A stretch of 64,000 bases of DNA from Symbiodinium kawagutii (lineage: Eukaryota; Sar; Dinophyceae; Suessiales; Symbiodiniaceae). The number at the start of each line of letters is the position of its first letter. Position 1 is the first letter of the stretch. Both the position numbers and the translations under genes were made by a program. Positions 32,026 through 42,492 of the stretch are shown here, in pieces. The notes under the pieces were generated by a model. It saw nothing but the letters and a program-made list of their open reading frames with translations, was not told where the DNA came from and did not search any database. Location of the stretch: contig VSDK01016746.1 of the NCBI GenBank assembly GCA_009767595.1, positions 60,793 through 124,792 of the forward strand, read 5' to 3'.

Positions 32026-32138
32026 GGCTATGGGTCAATATTAACCATCAATAGTGGGGGTTAGTAACCAACAAAACTATAGGGAAACCAATGGTCAATG
32101 ATGGGGAACCAGGGGCACAGGGTTTTGACCCACTGTCA
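32026..32138. mobile_element. Family C element
   Basis: GGCTATGGGTCAATATTAAC ... GGGGCACAGGGTTTTGACCC then ACTG; 113 bp. Confidence 0.9.
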
Positions 32139-32150
32139 CTTGTACAGGGG

Positions 32151-32220
32151 ACATTCTTCATGTCGAAATCGACATTTTTGCCATCCAGATGGAGAGAACA
32201 TCGTAAAGGCTTCTATTTCA
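32151..32220 (+). other. Possible exon after the family C element
   Basis: After CACTTGTACAG one frame reads GTFFMSKSTFLPSRWREHRK then GFYF. Short, weak evidence. Confidence 0.25.
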
Positions 32221-33060
32221 GTTCGGGTTTTCTAGTGAACATGAATTGTTCATATGGTTTTTGCATGCAAGAGTAGGGCTGTATTACATGTTCACGTGAT
32301 GTTAGTGGCTGAAGATGATGGTTTCTTTTGGCACTGGATGCTGTCTCACTAACCTTTTCTTTTCCCGCCTGTATGTGGCAAAGTGTTTTGTAAACATGTT
32401 CAAACACTTGTTATGCGCCTCTTCTCCAGGAATCTCTCCCCCGGTAGTGTTATAAGCATCCAACTGAAAACAACATGCACACAAACCCACATGCCCTACC
32501 AACCATCATCACGAACCACTGGCTTGATAACCAACCATGATCATCAACCATCATAGAAGGTGGCCCCCCAAACGTTTTAAGTTGGTTTATAAGCCTTTTA
32601 ACCATGGTTATATCTACAAGTTCCATGAGTGGCAATTACCCCAGTTATAACCTTAGTTACCAAAGTTAAGTTAAACTAAGTTAACTTCTTTATACCCCTA
32701 TTTATAACCTTAGTTAACAGAATAAATCATGTTTGCCCTAGTGGAGGGCGTTGGTTGTAGCCCCCTGTTTCTGAAGCATGAACTCACCATAGCCGTGCCA
32801 GGTGGTTGGCAGCAACCGGGAAGAATTGATGTTTCAACTGATCACTGTGACTCGGCACATGTACCCAGGGCTGGGCTTTAATTGATGTTTTTTTCCTTGT
32901 TTTAGCTACACTTATAGGTGTATCTACATCTATTTATAGGTCCCATACAGTCCATGTACATGTCAATGTACACATATATACTTTGATATGTTTGCATTGA
33001 GTTGTTTTACTGGTGATGTACTGAATTTACATCTAAGCAAACATCTATACAGCAGTACTG
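32221..33060. other. No confident gene
   Basis: Several 60-66-codon minus ORFs of mixed composition, then AT-rich sequence with TAAGTTAAACTAAGTTAAC near 32662. Nothing supported. Confidence 0.45.
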
Positions 33061-33066
33061 CTGGTA

Positions 33067-33273
33067 TTGGCGGTTCGGGAAAATTCCTCAATATCAAGTC
33101 ATGAGGAAGCAAGCAAACAAAAGCATTTTACACCCTTAGCCGCTATTGCCACCACTCATGATCTGTTGGTTGCACAACTGTTCGCCAAATTAGAATGGTT
33201 ACACACAAGAAAAACAAACATCCTGGCTTGGTTGGATTCAAACACGCCACAGCTAATTCTTGATCTTCGGTGA
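33067..33273 (+). other. Open stretch of low GC3
   Basis: 68-codon ORF including HEEASKQKHFTPLAAIATTH and DLLVAQLFAKLEWLHTRK. Natural-looking peptide but A/T-ending codons and no clear splice sites. Confidence 0.2.
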
Positions 33274-33369
33274 TTTTGATTAGCTATGGCTAATTGTCTA
33301 TTAGATCAAAATTAATTTAGCTATGATTAGCCAAATGCAAGTTGTGGATGATTGACTCATCCCGAAGAA

Positions 33370-33543
33370 CTGGATGAAATGGCGCTGGGAGAAGCAGATC
33401 CGAAATGACCTGCGAGCCGCCCAGGTGCCCAATGCGAAGTTGAAGGATGCCGTGGGGAGACCCTGCTGTTGCAGCTGGTGGTGGACACATGTGGAGCTGC
33501 AATTTCCACCGCTCCAGGCTTCATGGGACTTCCCCAGGAAATG
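33370..33543 (+). CDS. Exon candidate, basic and Trp-rich
   Basis: Plus frame NWMKWRWEKQIRNDLRAAQV, PNAKLKDAVGRPCC, with GC-rich third positions to a TAG at 33550. An overlapping frame (VDTCGAAISTAPGFMGLPQE) is also open. Function unknown. Confidence 0.35.
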
Positions 33544-33950
33544 CCGAGGGTAGACTGTCCCGAGTTTGATTCCGCCCTTCTCATATACCCTCGTCATGCT
33601 GTGCAACTGCCCTGCGGGAATGGTGAAGCTGGGCTTTTGGTCTGGTTGTTACAGTATGTTGTTATACTGGTGGTTGGGTCTGCATATCCTCATGACGGCA
33701 CAGCTATTGATCCATTTCTGGCTGTATTTTTTTTGTTGTCAAGTAGTGTCATTCATTTTTGCTAGTTCTTGCCTATAGCCTCATCATGTGATTGGTGCTC
33801 CTATCTCATGAAACATCACCAGCATCACCTTAATTACCATCAGCATCCTTTTCATCACCCCATGAATGCGCCACCCATCACCCACCATCAACCAGGCTGC
33901 ATCTTTGGATCATCCGAGCTCCGTATCTTCCCCAAGAATCGCCCCCTTTG

Positions 33951-34027
33951 AGGCTTTGCTCTGCTTGAGCTCTGCAAGCGTTTTAGAGACGTCCGCCAGC
34001 GAGGTGCGCCCATGGGCGTGGCTGTGT
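33951..34027 (+). CDS. Short exon candidate
   Basis: After a CCCCCTTTGAG acceptor: FALLELCKRFRDVRQRGAPM then GVAV. Several GT donors follow. Confidence 0.35.
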
Positions 34028-34058
34028 GACTGCGGACATCGGGTGGTCCCTGTTTCAG

Positions 34059-34218
34059 GGCCCTGGGGCGCCGAACAGAGCGAGACATGCGGAATAAGAG
34101 AGGGAAAACTGAGGCGAGAAACCAGTTGCAGGCTATACAGACAGTTGTCAGGCCAGTAGTTTGCTACTGGAAGAGACTCACGAGGATCCGCCAAGCAACT
34201 TTTTCCTGTGCTATGTGA
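34059..34218 (+). CDS. Basic terminal exon candidate
   Basis: Good acceptor GGTCCCTGTTTCAG, then ALGRRTERDMRNKRGKTEAR, NQLQAIQTVVRPVVCYWKR, ending TGA 34216-34218. Another frame is open. Function unknown. Confidence 0.35.
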
Positions 34219-34273
34219 ATCTATTCTCGCTCGTTTGCCGTTTTTGTTTCATTGGTGGAGTGTTTTTTTTGTG

Positions 34274-34380
34274 TTCCATTCAGTGATTTATGCTTTCCAT
34301 TTCTCTTTGGACATCATTATGTTTTCCATTGGTTTTCCATTCATCATAAACCAATGGAAAGCATAAATCACTGAATGGAA
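34274..34380. repeat. Perfect 28-bp inverted repeat (foldback)
   Basis: Positions 34274-34301 (beginning TTCCATTCAGTGATTTATGC) are the exact reverse complement of 34353-34380, with a 51-bp loop containing tandem TTTTCCATTGG/TTTTCCATTCA. No copies seen elsewhere in the window. Confidence 0.95.
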
Positions 34381-34399
34381 AACCATTGTGTTTTCTGGT

Positions 34400-34524
34400 T
34401 TGGGTCATCATCATGGTTTCCTGCCCCAGCAGCGCTGCCTGCACAGATGGAATCCTTGATCGGCTTGTTGGATGTCGACGGCAAGGTCGGCTGGGATGCG
34501 CACCACAGACAGTCGCACCATTAG
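34400..34524 (+). CDS. Terminal exon candidate
   Basis: Plus frame reads FPAPAALPAQMESLIGLLDV then DGKVGWDAHHRQSHH, TAG at 34522-34524. Strong GC3. Two other plus frames have weaker composition. Function unknown. Confidence 0.35.
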
Positions 34525-34783
34525 TGAGAAGAGCCACTAAGATCTAGCTGGTGATTCTCAGGGAGCTAAGGAGCCAGGTGTATCACTGAATCCCTTTAAA
34601 GGGGGAGCTAAAGAGCTACAGGGAGTGGTGAAACCAGATGGTAGTTAAGATCTAGCTGTTCCTTGTGGTCCTCGCTGTTCAGCTGCTGACTGCCAGCTGT
34701 TCTGTTGACCAACTGAAGCCAGTTCTCGCATCATCACATTCAAGAGTCTGTGCAAATAGCCTAGCATGTCCATTTCCCACAGC

Positions 34784-34984
34784 AAATTTGGAGATGCCCC
34801 CAGTAGACGATGTAGGAAATAAGGAGCATGATGGAAATGCCAAGAAAGCCAACCAGGAATTAGCTACACTTGCGGTATTGATCATTGTGTGTTCGGTGTG
34901 GAATTGTTCTGAAACAAAGTGTCATCACAGGCCGCAAAGGAGGGTTGATCCGGCCAAAATGATGATTAACTCTCTCACTTGTTG
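34784..34984 (+). CDS. Exon candidate with polar N-part and hydrophobic C-part
   Basis: Acceptor CCATTTCCCACAG, then ANLEMPPVDDVGNKEHDGNA, KKANQELATLAVLIIVCSVW, to TGA 34983-34985. Function unknown. Confidence 0.35.
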
Positions 34985-35289
34985 AATTCGTCTCATATGT
35001 TGAATTCAGTAGCCTTGGTATTTTTGTCACATCACCAGGTATACGGTAAGTACTATGGAGAATAGTAAAGGTATACTGTCGCTTAACATCATCGCATCCT
35101 CCACGTTGGTCACAACAACTAAGTTGGTATCCGAGAATCTGGCGCAGTGCCGCAGTATGCAAGTTAGAAAAGATCAACTCCCCAAATCAACTTGATCAAT
35201 ATCAAGTCCCATCAAGTTGTAGTATCAACCGATTTTCAGCTCCCAACCGATCGTCAGCTACCCACATGTTTTGCAGTTTTTTTTGATTC

Positions 35290-35408
35290 CATTTCATCGC
35301 CGGATTCAGTATCCACATTGATGGGTATGTCGTCATGGCAGTACCCCATGCCCAAAATGAAACTCAGCTTAGGAGTTCGGAAGATGCGTCAGCTTCACAT
35401 AAAATCAC
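35290..35408 (+). other. Possible exon ending at GTAAGT
   Basis: Plus frame SSPDSVSTLMGMSSWQYPMP, KMKLSLGVRKMRQLHIKS, to a consensus GTAAGT donor. Short direct repeats of CACATAAGTTTGGAAGTTT follow. Confidence 0.3.
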
Positions 35409-35539
35409 GTAAGTTTGGAAGTTTAGATTTCACATAAGTCAATTTCACATAAGTTTGGAAGTTTCGATCTATGAATATCTATGGGTCAACTCCATTGGAA
35501 GCACATTTTTTCACATGGAACCAGTCATGTGGTCATGTA

Positions 35540-35612
35540 AGTCATGTCCGGGGTCAAATGCTCTGCGAGGAGCTGCAATCCTCCTTCACCTACTTGGAGA
35601 GGGTGCCGTGTG
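35540..35612 (+). CDS. Short exon candidate
   Basis: Plus frame HVRGQMLCEELQSSFTYLER, ending at a GTGCCG donor. Good GC3; three frames open. Function unknown. Confidence 0.3.
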
Positions 35613-35669
35613 TTTGATGGTTAAGGGTGGTCCCTGGGTGGTCATGGTGGGTGGTCAGTGACAGTTGAT

Positions 35670-36240
35670 TATTTTTAGATTGACCATGACCACATAGGAT
35701 TAATCAGCATGGTTAAGGGTTTTTAACCGGCATGGTGAGGATTTTGCTGGTTGAGTTGAGATGTGTTGAGTGCTGGTGGGTTTTACAAAACTGGCCGTAC
35801 CCCTGTGTATTCCGTGGGACGCCCGAAGGGCACGTTTTTGTGTCACGCCCTTTGACACCTGTGATCACCAGTGCATATTGTTTTCGTAATGGTGCTTAAG
35901 GCACCAGGAATGCTGAATTTCATGATGGATCCCATATGTAGCTAATTTCAGAGGTCAACAGACCGTGGCAGTTCCCACAGATTTCGACTGGTGATACCTG
36001 TCACCATTCGAATATATACATATAGTGTTCCCGTTTGGGAAGGAGAAACTGCCAACTTCTGAACAAACACGAGGTCCTACGATCCATTTCCAGTTCCTAG
36101 GGCCTCTTCACCACTCCAAAAGCCTGAGAATGGCCAGAGCCAGATTTGACAGCGGATTACTCTGACAGAGATGCTGAGTAGTTCATGATGCTTAAGCAGC
36201 AACTTGATCATGTTTGATACTTCATAGACTGCTTATGCAT
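35670..36240. other. No confident gene
   Basis: AT-rich, mixed sequence with no supported exon on either strand. Confidence 0.4.
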
Positions 36241-36287
36241 GCTAAGTAGATGACAAATCATGGTCAAGTGCGTCAAATCACCATGAA

Positions 36288-36432
36288 GACCATGGCCAGA
36301 CCCGGGTCAATCGCACTTGGTGATCCGCCGCCCGGGCAGATCATGCTCCAGCTCAACAAGATGTTGACAGCTCAAAGTGGCCATGGTGCACTGCCAGTGC
36401 CTCAGAGCTGGAAACCTTCCAGGCTCCATGGT
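36288..36432 (+). CDS. Exon candidate
   Basis: Plus frame ARPGSIALGDPPPGQIMLQL, NKMLTAQSGHGALPVPQSW. Good GC3 bias. Boundaries not fixed. Function unknown. Confidence 0.35.
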
Positions 36433-36459
36433 TATGGCTACTGGGATTCATAAACCCCT

Positions 36460-36548
36460 GCTTGATTAATAGGGGGTATCCCCCAATAACCTTGGTTTCC
36501 CTTTGAAATGGTAACCCCCCCAGTTAATCAACCAGGGGTTTGTTAATC
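36460..36548. mobile_element. Family D element
   Basis: TTAATAGGGGGTATCCCCCA ... AATCAACCAGGGGTTTGTTAAT-type end; ends pair AACCCCTG with CAGGGGTT on the flanks. Confidence 0.7.
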
Positions 36549-36975
36549 CTGGGTCAACATAACTTTGGACTACAAGATTTCTGGGCTTTCAAGCAAGCTT
36601 TGAGAAGGGTTTTCATGGTAGTTTTTGGGCTACAGGATTTCAGGGCTAAGTTTCACATGTGCTGTAACTCCGGGATGTGGATGTGAAAGGACTGGAGGGT
36701 GATGGGAGACAGGAACGAACCCCGCCGGCCTTAGTTTTAAAGGGAAATCACAAGCAGCTGTTTGTGTTTTCTCGATTGAGTAAAGGACATGATTTCCCAT
36801 GTTTGCTTTCTTGGGGTGTGCGAAACTTCAAAACTAGCTGGAGGCTTTTAGCACTGTTTAGTTTCCTCGATGATTATTTGGGGATAGTTGGTTCATGAAC
36901 TAATCCATTTTTTGGGGAAGGCATTTTAACCACCAACGATAAAACATGGAGAACACACATGTTGAAACCAGCAGT

Positions 36976-37110
36976 TACTTGCACGGTCGCCCGCAGTCTG
37001 GCATGTCCAGTCGTTAGTGAATACGGGGGGCCCCAAGGAGGAAGGGCTCTCCTGGAGTGCGAGGGTGAACTGTTTATCCCGGCAGATGCAGCTGTGAATG
37101 ATGGATAGTT
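36976..37110 (+). CDS. Terminal exon candidate
   Basis: After TTGAAACCAGCAG the plus frame reads TCTVARSLACPVVSEYGGPQ, GGRALLECEGELFIPADAAV, to TAG 37108-37110. The acceptor resembles the right end of family A (TTGAAACCACCAACCAG). Function unknown. Confidence 0.4.
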
Positions 37111-37744
37111 ATACCGGACAACAGCCAACAATAGCAGTGAATATATTATGGAAACACATCTGGTAAGACTGGTTAATCGTCAAATTTGGTAAGCTATGGT
37201 TGATGGTTCATCATAGTTGAACAACTGTTGGTACTTGTTTGTTGCCAACCAGCATTCTGAAGGTCGGAGGCATTATTGGGCTATGCGGCTTTTGATATCG
37301 CCGTTGTTTTCATGCAGTCAAATGTTTTGGGAACCAGTTGGGGACCACAACACTCTTGACTCAATAACAACCTCATGTATTTAAAACCATTATGTCGGGA
37401 ACCATTTGGGAGCCATTTCATCTTTGATAACTTTGAAAGCTGGAAAAGCTTATGTCGGGGTATGAGACAGGAGCCTCGTGAAGCCTCTTGTGAACTCCAA
37501 AGAAAAGCCAGCGAAAACATCATGCCAGTCCATGAACCATCAAGCAACGATGGTGGCAGTTCGAGATAGTTTGAGTAGATACGAAGCAACCATGTGAATG
37601 ATTTGAAGCTACAACCTCATGAACCATAAATCAAAATCACTATCAACATCTATCAACATTTGCTTCATAACTGGTCAACAATATTGATCAATGATTCTTA
37701 ATGCTTCATAGTTCTTGATGACAAGTAATGATAACTGGTGATAT

Positions 37745-37920
37745 CTCGGGTGGTCGTTGAAACGACCCTGCACTCTGGGTGGGGCCCTGACCGTGGTGCT
37801 GCCATGGTGATCTCATTGCCCGGCGTCTCTGTGGTGACCGTGCACCGTGGACGTTTGGAGTCCGAAGAAAGCAATTTGGACGCTGGGCATCGCTGGGCGA
37901 TGGAAAGATATGGCGAGCTG
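37745..37920 (+). CDS. Coding exon candidate
   Basis: Plus frame VVVETTLHSGWGPDRGAAMV, ISLPGVSVVTVHRGRLESEE, SNLDAGHRWAMERYGELS with very strong GC3 bias; coding character ends where a family C copy starts. The opposite strand is also open but poorer. Function unknown. Confidence 0.45.
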
Positions 37921-37926
37921 AGTCGA

Positions 37927-38028
37927 TATTGATCAACCAACTAATGGAGGATAAGAACAATAATAAGGAAAACTGTATGGTTAATGATAGGGGAAGCAGG
38001 GGTACGGGGTTTTGACCCACAGCCATAT
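37927..38028. mobile_element. Family C element, left end eroded
   Basis: TATTGATCAACCAACTAATG ... GGGGTACGGGGTTTTGACCC then ACAGCCAT. It abuts an exon on the left and lies 8 bp before another exon candidate. Confidence 0.8.
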
Positions 38029-38036
38029 GGAAAGAT

Positions 38037-38133
38037 GGGAGGAACTCCTGGGGGAAGATGGGTCGAAAATGGTGGAAAATGGTCGAAATCTGACCCTGCG
38101 CTTCCAGTTACCGCGTTACTAGTGGGTGACCAA
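38037..38133 (+). CDS. Exon candidate directly after family C
   Basis: Acceptor AGATGGGAG, then EELLGEDGSKMVENGRNLTL, RFQLPRY to a TAG; further open sequence follows. Function unknown. Confidence 0.35.
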
Positions 38134-38497
38134 CCTGCGTCACAACTCGCTGGTAGAAACCAGCTGGTTACCGACGATTTCATATAGTAACTGGAAGCAC
38201 AGGGTGACGGTGGTTACGTGAATGTGGCTGGTTAGTTTCTTTTCGCCCGAATGCTAAAACCACAAAACCTCTAGTTTTTCTTACTAGGGGTGGATTTTGT
38301 ATTCCGGTGTCAAGCACGCATATGATTTCTGTCATGACTATCATCGTATCTTTAGCATTCATGTGATTGTATCGAAGATTTTAGTGTCGTTGTACCCAAG
38401 CATACGTCAATTATGGTTCTTATCTTCCCATGAAATGATCATTATCCTCCCCAGCGTCCCACTCAACTGACCCTCCCCATGTTTTCAATGCTACCAA

Positions 38498-38590
38498 CGG
38501 CCCGGGTGGAGGAAACCATGCCATGGCCCCCAAGGATCAGATCCAAGTCAGCGAGCAGAATAGCGAGTCCAAGGCGTGCGCTGACGCAGG
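38498..38590 (+). CDS. Exon candidate
   Basis: Plus frame GPGGGNHAMAPKDQIQVSEQ, NSESKACAD. A second frame (LPTARVEETMPWPPRIR) is also open. Ends near GCAG|GTTCGG. Confidence 0.3.
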
Positions 38591-38785
38591 TTCGGTTGGA
38601 TCCCTAAAAAAATGGTGGCCATGGATCCGAGTGCTTCATCCATGACTCGTTACGTCAAGTGGATCCAAGTGGTGGCCTCCAGCTTCAATGGGGGGGGGTT
38701 GATGAGTTGGCGCTATGATGGCCAGCTGGGTTGGTATTTCTTCGCTGAAGGGATGATGAACCCGGGTGAATCAGCGAACAAATGA
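38591..38785 (+). CDS. Coding exon, about 63 codons
   Basis: Plus frame FGWIPKKMVAMDPSASSMTR, YVKWIQVVASSFNGGGLMSW, RYDGQLGWYFFAEGMMNPGE, to TGA 38783-38785. ATG 38612 gives a 57-residue reading. GC3 bias is strong. A GTGAAT donor near 38766 could splice to the next exon candidate. Function unknown. Confidence 0.5.
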   Translation, partial: FGWIPKKMVAMDPSASSMTRYVKWIQVVASSFNGGGLMSWRYDGQLGWYFFAEGMMNPGESANK

Positions 38786-38814
38786 CCGAAATCATCATGG
38801 CTCGCTGGGTGAAG

Positions 38815-38932
38815 GGCATCAGTGGACGAGCTGTTGCAAGTTCCAGCACAATGTAGCAAGCCCAGCGGACTTTATCATAACAGTATGGGCAATGGCAGAA
38901 CGAATCCGTCAAACATGCGCTATCTCTGAATA
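38815..38932 (+). CDS. Terminal exon candidate
   Basis: After GGGCATCAG: WTSCCKFQHNVASPADFIIT, VWAMAERIRQTCAISE, TAA 38930-38932. Either separated from 38591-38766 by a tiny intron of about 48 nt or frameshifted relative to it. Confidence 0.4.
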
Positions 38933-39550
38933 AGGTTTTGCAGCTCTTACGCTACTGAAATACTAGAAATTCAAACGCCGACCCCACAGCAGTTGCGTAT
39001 CGATCACCAATTGCTAGCCAAGTACTGTAAAGCCAGTTGGTATAGGTACCATGTTGGTTTCCTGTGAGGTAAACCAATAGAATAATGCAATAATCAGTAG
39101 GGTCTTTTTTGCATAAGCATTAGAAATAATAGAACACCAATCTCAATAGAATAATATTGCTTAGTTACTGACAATCATTACTACTATAAGTAGCTATTGA
39201 TTCTTGTACTAATTCGCAGTAAATCTATTTACTATCTACAATTATACAAGATTATACACCTAATAGTAAATAATAGTTGTAAATACAAACAGATAACTAT
39301 ACTCTACTATGTATAGTATGAGGCATGTACACAACTAGTAGGCCTTTGCATAGTATAGATGATGTATAGTAGCTATATAGATTTACAGTAATTTACTGTT
39401 CTACTATTTCAAAGCAGTTCTACTGTATTAAAACAGTTCTATTCTTAGAATGTCAGTTGTCAAACAGTAAAGGCCAATCTCAACGACGGTGTTCCCGTTG
39501 CCCAAAAGATGACCTGACCGCTGCCAGGATTCATCGGTAAAGTCTGACAG
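38933..39550. other. AT-rich stretch without a gene
   Basis: ACTATTT/CTATATAG-type repeats, no exon support. Confidence 0.6.
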
Positions 39551-39551
39551 A

Positions 39552-39600
39552 GATAAGGTGGAGGAGCCACGATGCGTTGCTGCTGGTGGCTGATCACCCA
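39552..39600 (+). other. Possible mini-exon
   Basis: After AGAGATAAG: WRSHDALLLVADHP then GTATAT donor. Only 16 codons. Confidence 0.2.
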
Positions 39601-39625
39601 GGTATATCCAGCCAGGTTCGTGGGG

Positions 39626-39730
39626 ATGGGTGTTTCTTAAATAGGGAATCCCTCAAAATGGTTAATTTACTACAGCAAATGATGAATCATGGATGATTTG
39701 GGGGATCCCCTGTTTTGAGAAACAGCCATA
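39626..39730. mobile_element. Family B element
   Basis: ATGGGTGTTTCTTAAATAGG ... CCCCTGTTTTGAGAAACAGC then CAT; first of two adjacent copies. Confidence 0.9.
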
Positions 39731-39732
39731 TG

Positions 39733-39822
39733 CGTGTTTCTCAAGTCATAGGGGTACCTCCAAATCATCCTTTATTAACCAACCGTTTTTTGGGTTTCCT
39801 TATGTTAAGAGACAACCAAATG
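39733..39822. mobile_element. Family B element, second of a pair
   Basis: CGTGTTTCTCAAGTCATAGG ... CTTATGTTAAGAGACAACC; sits 2 bp from the previous copy. Confidence 0.75.
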
Positions 39823-40012
39823 TTTTTCAGGTCTCCAGAATATTCACAAGTTTTCAAAAAAGATCATGGAAGATCTAGCTCTCTAAGCATGCAGGTTCAT
39901 GCTCAACCCATTGGTTTGCGCATGGGTCATGACCTTTCGTTTCTCCATTTTCTAACGTATTCACCAGGTGAAACAACGGTTGACAAATCATGAGTTATTT
40001 CAGCTGTTTCTT

Positions 40013-40182
40013 CAGCGAAACTGCCGCGGAAGTCTTTGGATCGAGTCAGATGATCACCATGGTTGACCTGCATCATCTACCTGGGAGAGGTTTGTGTGCC
40101 ATGGGCTTGGAGCCGCAGTGGCGCAAACAATGGGGTGTTAGCACCAGCGAAGTTCTTGTAGGAAACTATTGGAATCACATGT
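40013..40182 (+). CDS. Terminal exon candidate
   Basis: Acceptor GCTGTTTCTTCAG; frame ETAAEVFGSSQMITMVDLHH, LPGRGLCAMGLEPQWRKQWG, STSEVLVGNYWNHM, TAA. Good composition. Function unknown. Confidence 0.45.
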
Positions 40183-40429
40183 AATCACCCAGCTATGATG
40201 GGTTGGAAATTATTGTTAAAGCTATTGTTGTTATTATTATAGATAATGTATATTGCAAATTAGTGGGTTGAGAATTCTCATAGTTGGTCCATAATAATAT
40301 AGTTGATAATTATTATAAATATGAATATCTGATGATATGTACAACTTGAAAAGAATCTTGGTTTGGAAACATCATTATATTTTCTTGTCAGCCATTTTTG
40401 ACTAATTGCCATGACCATTAATTCGCCAT

Positions 40430-40593
40430 GATCATTGGCCGGCCAACCATTCATCAAACACGCATGAAACGTCCACAGACACAACTTTCACACTGCGTGG
40501 TGCCAAACAAAACACCGGGTTTGCGATTGCCAGCACCAACTCACCACGTATCCTCAGGGCCACGGGAAATGAGGAACAGTATGAACGCTAATC
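40430..40593 (+). CDS. Exon candidate, polar
   Basis: Plus frame ETSTDTTFTLRGAKQNTGFA, IASTNSPRILRATGNEEQYE, R then TAA. A second frame is open. Function unknown. Confidence 0.35.
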
Positions 40594-40689
40594 AACAGTT
40601 GATGGCATTCGATTCGGTATGATAAAAGCTAAAGTGTTTGATGCAGCTAAACCACTTCTAAACCACTACACTGGTTGTAACATGTTGTA

Positions 40690-40795
40690 ACCACCCTGGC
40701 TCGTTGTTGTGGCTGGTGCTCATCCGAATCAACGGCTCTTCGCCTGTGCTGGGCTGCTCACACCACTGCTCGCACCAAGTGACACGTCGTGATGC
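40690..40795 (+). other. Open stretch, possible membrane exon
   Basis: Plus frame PWLVVVAGAHPNQRLFACAG then LLTPLLAPSDTS; two other frames also open. Could be a 5' exon of the gene at 40971-42264. Confidence 0.25.
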
Positions 40796-40970
40796 GTGAG
40801 ATTTGTTGGCCGAGCCGCTCAAGAAAAGCTTGCTTCGTTGCATACTTCTACATAGTTCTACCAAAATCGTACATCACCAGGGTGACCATAGCAATGGTCG
40901 GTCCCCTTGACGAGTAGGTGTTGCCTATAATTGACCCTTTTTGCGGGACATCGCCGGGGTCCCGCATGAG

Positions 40971-41042
40971 GAGTTCACCCTCCACCGCGCAGTTGAGAAG
41001 CTTCGAGTCTTCTACGGAGTCATGTCACTGGGCCTTGGACAG
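40971..41042 (+). CDS. Exon of a putative multi-pass membrane protein
   Basis: After CGCATGAG the frame reads EFTLHRAVEKLRVFYGVMSL GLGQ in two parts, ending CAG|GTTAGA, phase 0. The next exon at 41161 is in the same phase. Function unknown. Confidence 0.45.
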
Positions 41043-41160
41043 GTTAGAATCATATTTCAGACTAGTATATGGTGGGGATGGCTCGAAGTAGACTACTGAA
41101 TTGACTCAACCCTTATTTTGCTTGTTATACAGTTATACCCTACTATCCACCATTGCCAAG

Positions 41161-41321
41161 CATCATGGATGGGAACAGACCTGTCCGGACGCCAACATCA
41201 GCAAGTTGACGGACATGGACCTGAGGCAAATCGCTGCCTTCACCTTTTTTGGTGGCAGCCTCGTTCAAATTCTCTCGGGAATCCTATGGAGAACTCTTCC
41301 AGCTGGCCGCATCTCTGAAGG
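41161..41321 (+). CDS. Exon of the putative membrane protein
   Basis: Acceptor ACCATTGCCAAG, then HHGWEQTCPDANISKLTDMD, LRQIAAFTFFGGSLVQILSG, ILWRTLPAGRISE, ending G|GTGGGG. The AAFTFFGGSLVQILSGILW part is a likely membrane helix. FFGG-type helices occur in several transporter families, but no family is assigned. Confidence 0.45.
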
Positions 41322-41961
41322 TGGGGCTAGCTGGGCCTGGGAGTCACTGCTGGATACGAGGGAAGGCTTGGGACATTTTTTCGGACAGCCACCCACCCAT
41401 AGGAACCGAGCAGTGATAAGACTGGGTTAAGAAACATTATCAGGCTTTCCTTGACGACTACAAGGCAAGCAGTAGTCACTATTAGCCATTAACCACACTG
41501 TGGTCAGCAGTATTGAGAATGGTCACTACTGCTGCAGGTTTTGGCACGGCTACTGCTACGCAGTAGTAACCATTTGTGAACCACTTTTAGCCACCTACTA
41601 GGCGATATAAACTACTGTAAGTTTTGAACATGACAACCCACCAAGGGAGGAGCCGTGGGATGTTCAAACGATGTCAGTTTAAGGACATGGTTGTGCTGCG
41701 GGTTCAACAATGTTGTTGATACCGGTGATGAGACATAGACAACTGGGTCACTGGGTGTACCAAACAAGAAGAGGTCGAATGCGCTTGGAGGGTGGTATTT
41801 CTGATGAATATCTAACCTTTCAACGCATGATTCCCAAAGCTGCGTAGCCCGAATGCCAACCTGCTCGTTCCACTGATCTCTTTCGCTGGGTGAGTTTTTG
41901 CTGTCTAGACCATTGATCTCTAGGGTCTTACCACAGTGAGGACTAAGTAGTACTCAACAGC

Positions 41962-42264
41962 TCCGTGACCACAAAATCAATAATACTAGTGTACTTTGTG
42001 GTCATCCTGACTTGTGGATACTTGTGGTATATGATGCCTGACTTGTTTGCCAGTGGCCAGCATTTGATCCTTGGGGACAAGCTGTGGCATCCACCGCCAC
42101 CGGATGGTCCTAGCATCGCTGCCCCGTGGTACCGTCGTCGTGCTCGCACAGGTGTCGTGTCTGCCATCTCGGCCGTCGGCTGGTGCCTGGCAACCTCTGC
42201 GACCCATGTGATTCTGTCCACGTGCCCCATCGATGAGCTCGACTTCGTCGCACGGCTGAGTTAA
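41962..42264 (+). CDS. Terminal exon of the putative membrane protein
   Basis: After TACTCAACAG the frame runs about 100 codons to TAA 42262-42264. Two hydrophobic segments are visible: SIILVYFVVILTCGYLWYM and TGVVSAISAVGWCLATSATH, separated by a polar Pro-rich loop (KLWHPPPPDGPSIAAPWYRR). Third positions are strongly GC-rich. An intermediate exon is probably missing, since phase with 41321 does not match. Function unknown. Confidence 0.5.
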   Translation, partial: SVTTKSIILVYFVVILTCGYLWYMMPDLFASGQHLILGDKLWHPPPPDGPSIAAPWYRRRARTGVVSAISAVGWCLATSATHVILSTCPIDELDFVARLS

Positions 42265-42336
42265 GTCAGTAGCTGTGCTATGGCTGGGTCGATGGATATA
42301 TGGAGATATGTCATGTCATCACTTGTGAATCATTTC

Positions 42337-42430
42337 TGGTGAGTGGTTTGATTGACATGTTTTATTTTCCCTAGCGATTAGATGGTTGGTTGACTGAGAT
42401 TTTTTAATATGGGTTGAAACCACCAGCCAG
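42337..42430. mobile_element. Family A element downstream of a stop codon
   Basis: CTGGTGAGTGGTTTGATTGA ... TGGGTTGAAACCACCAGCCAG-type end. Its left end carries GTGAGT, a consensus donor, 73 bp after the stop at 42264. Confidence 0.85.
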
Positions 42431-42439
42431 ATTGATAGC

Positions 42440-42492
42440 ATTAAAATAAACCAACCATTTTTGTGGGACCCCCCATGTTGAGGAATCACCAA
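42440..42492. mobile_element. Family B element, right half
   Basis: AAATAAACCAACCATTTTTG, GGACCCCCCATGTTGAGGAA then TCACCAAT. Confidence 0.65.
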
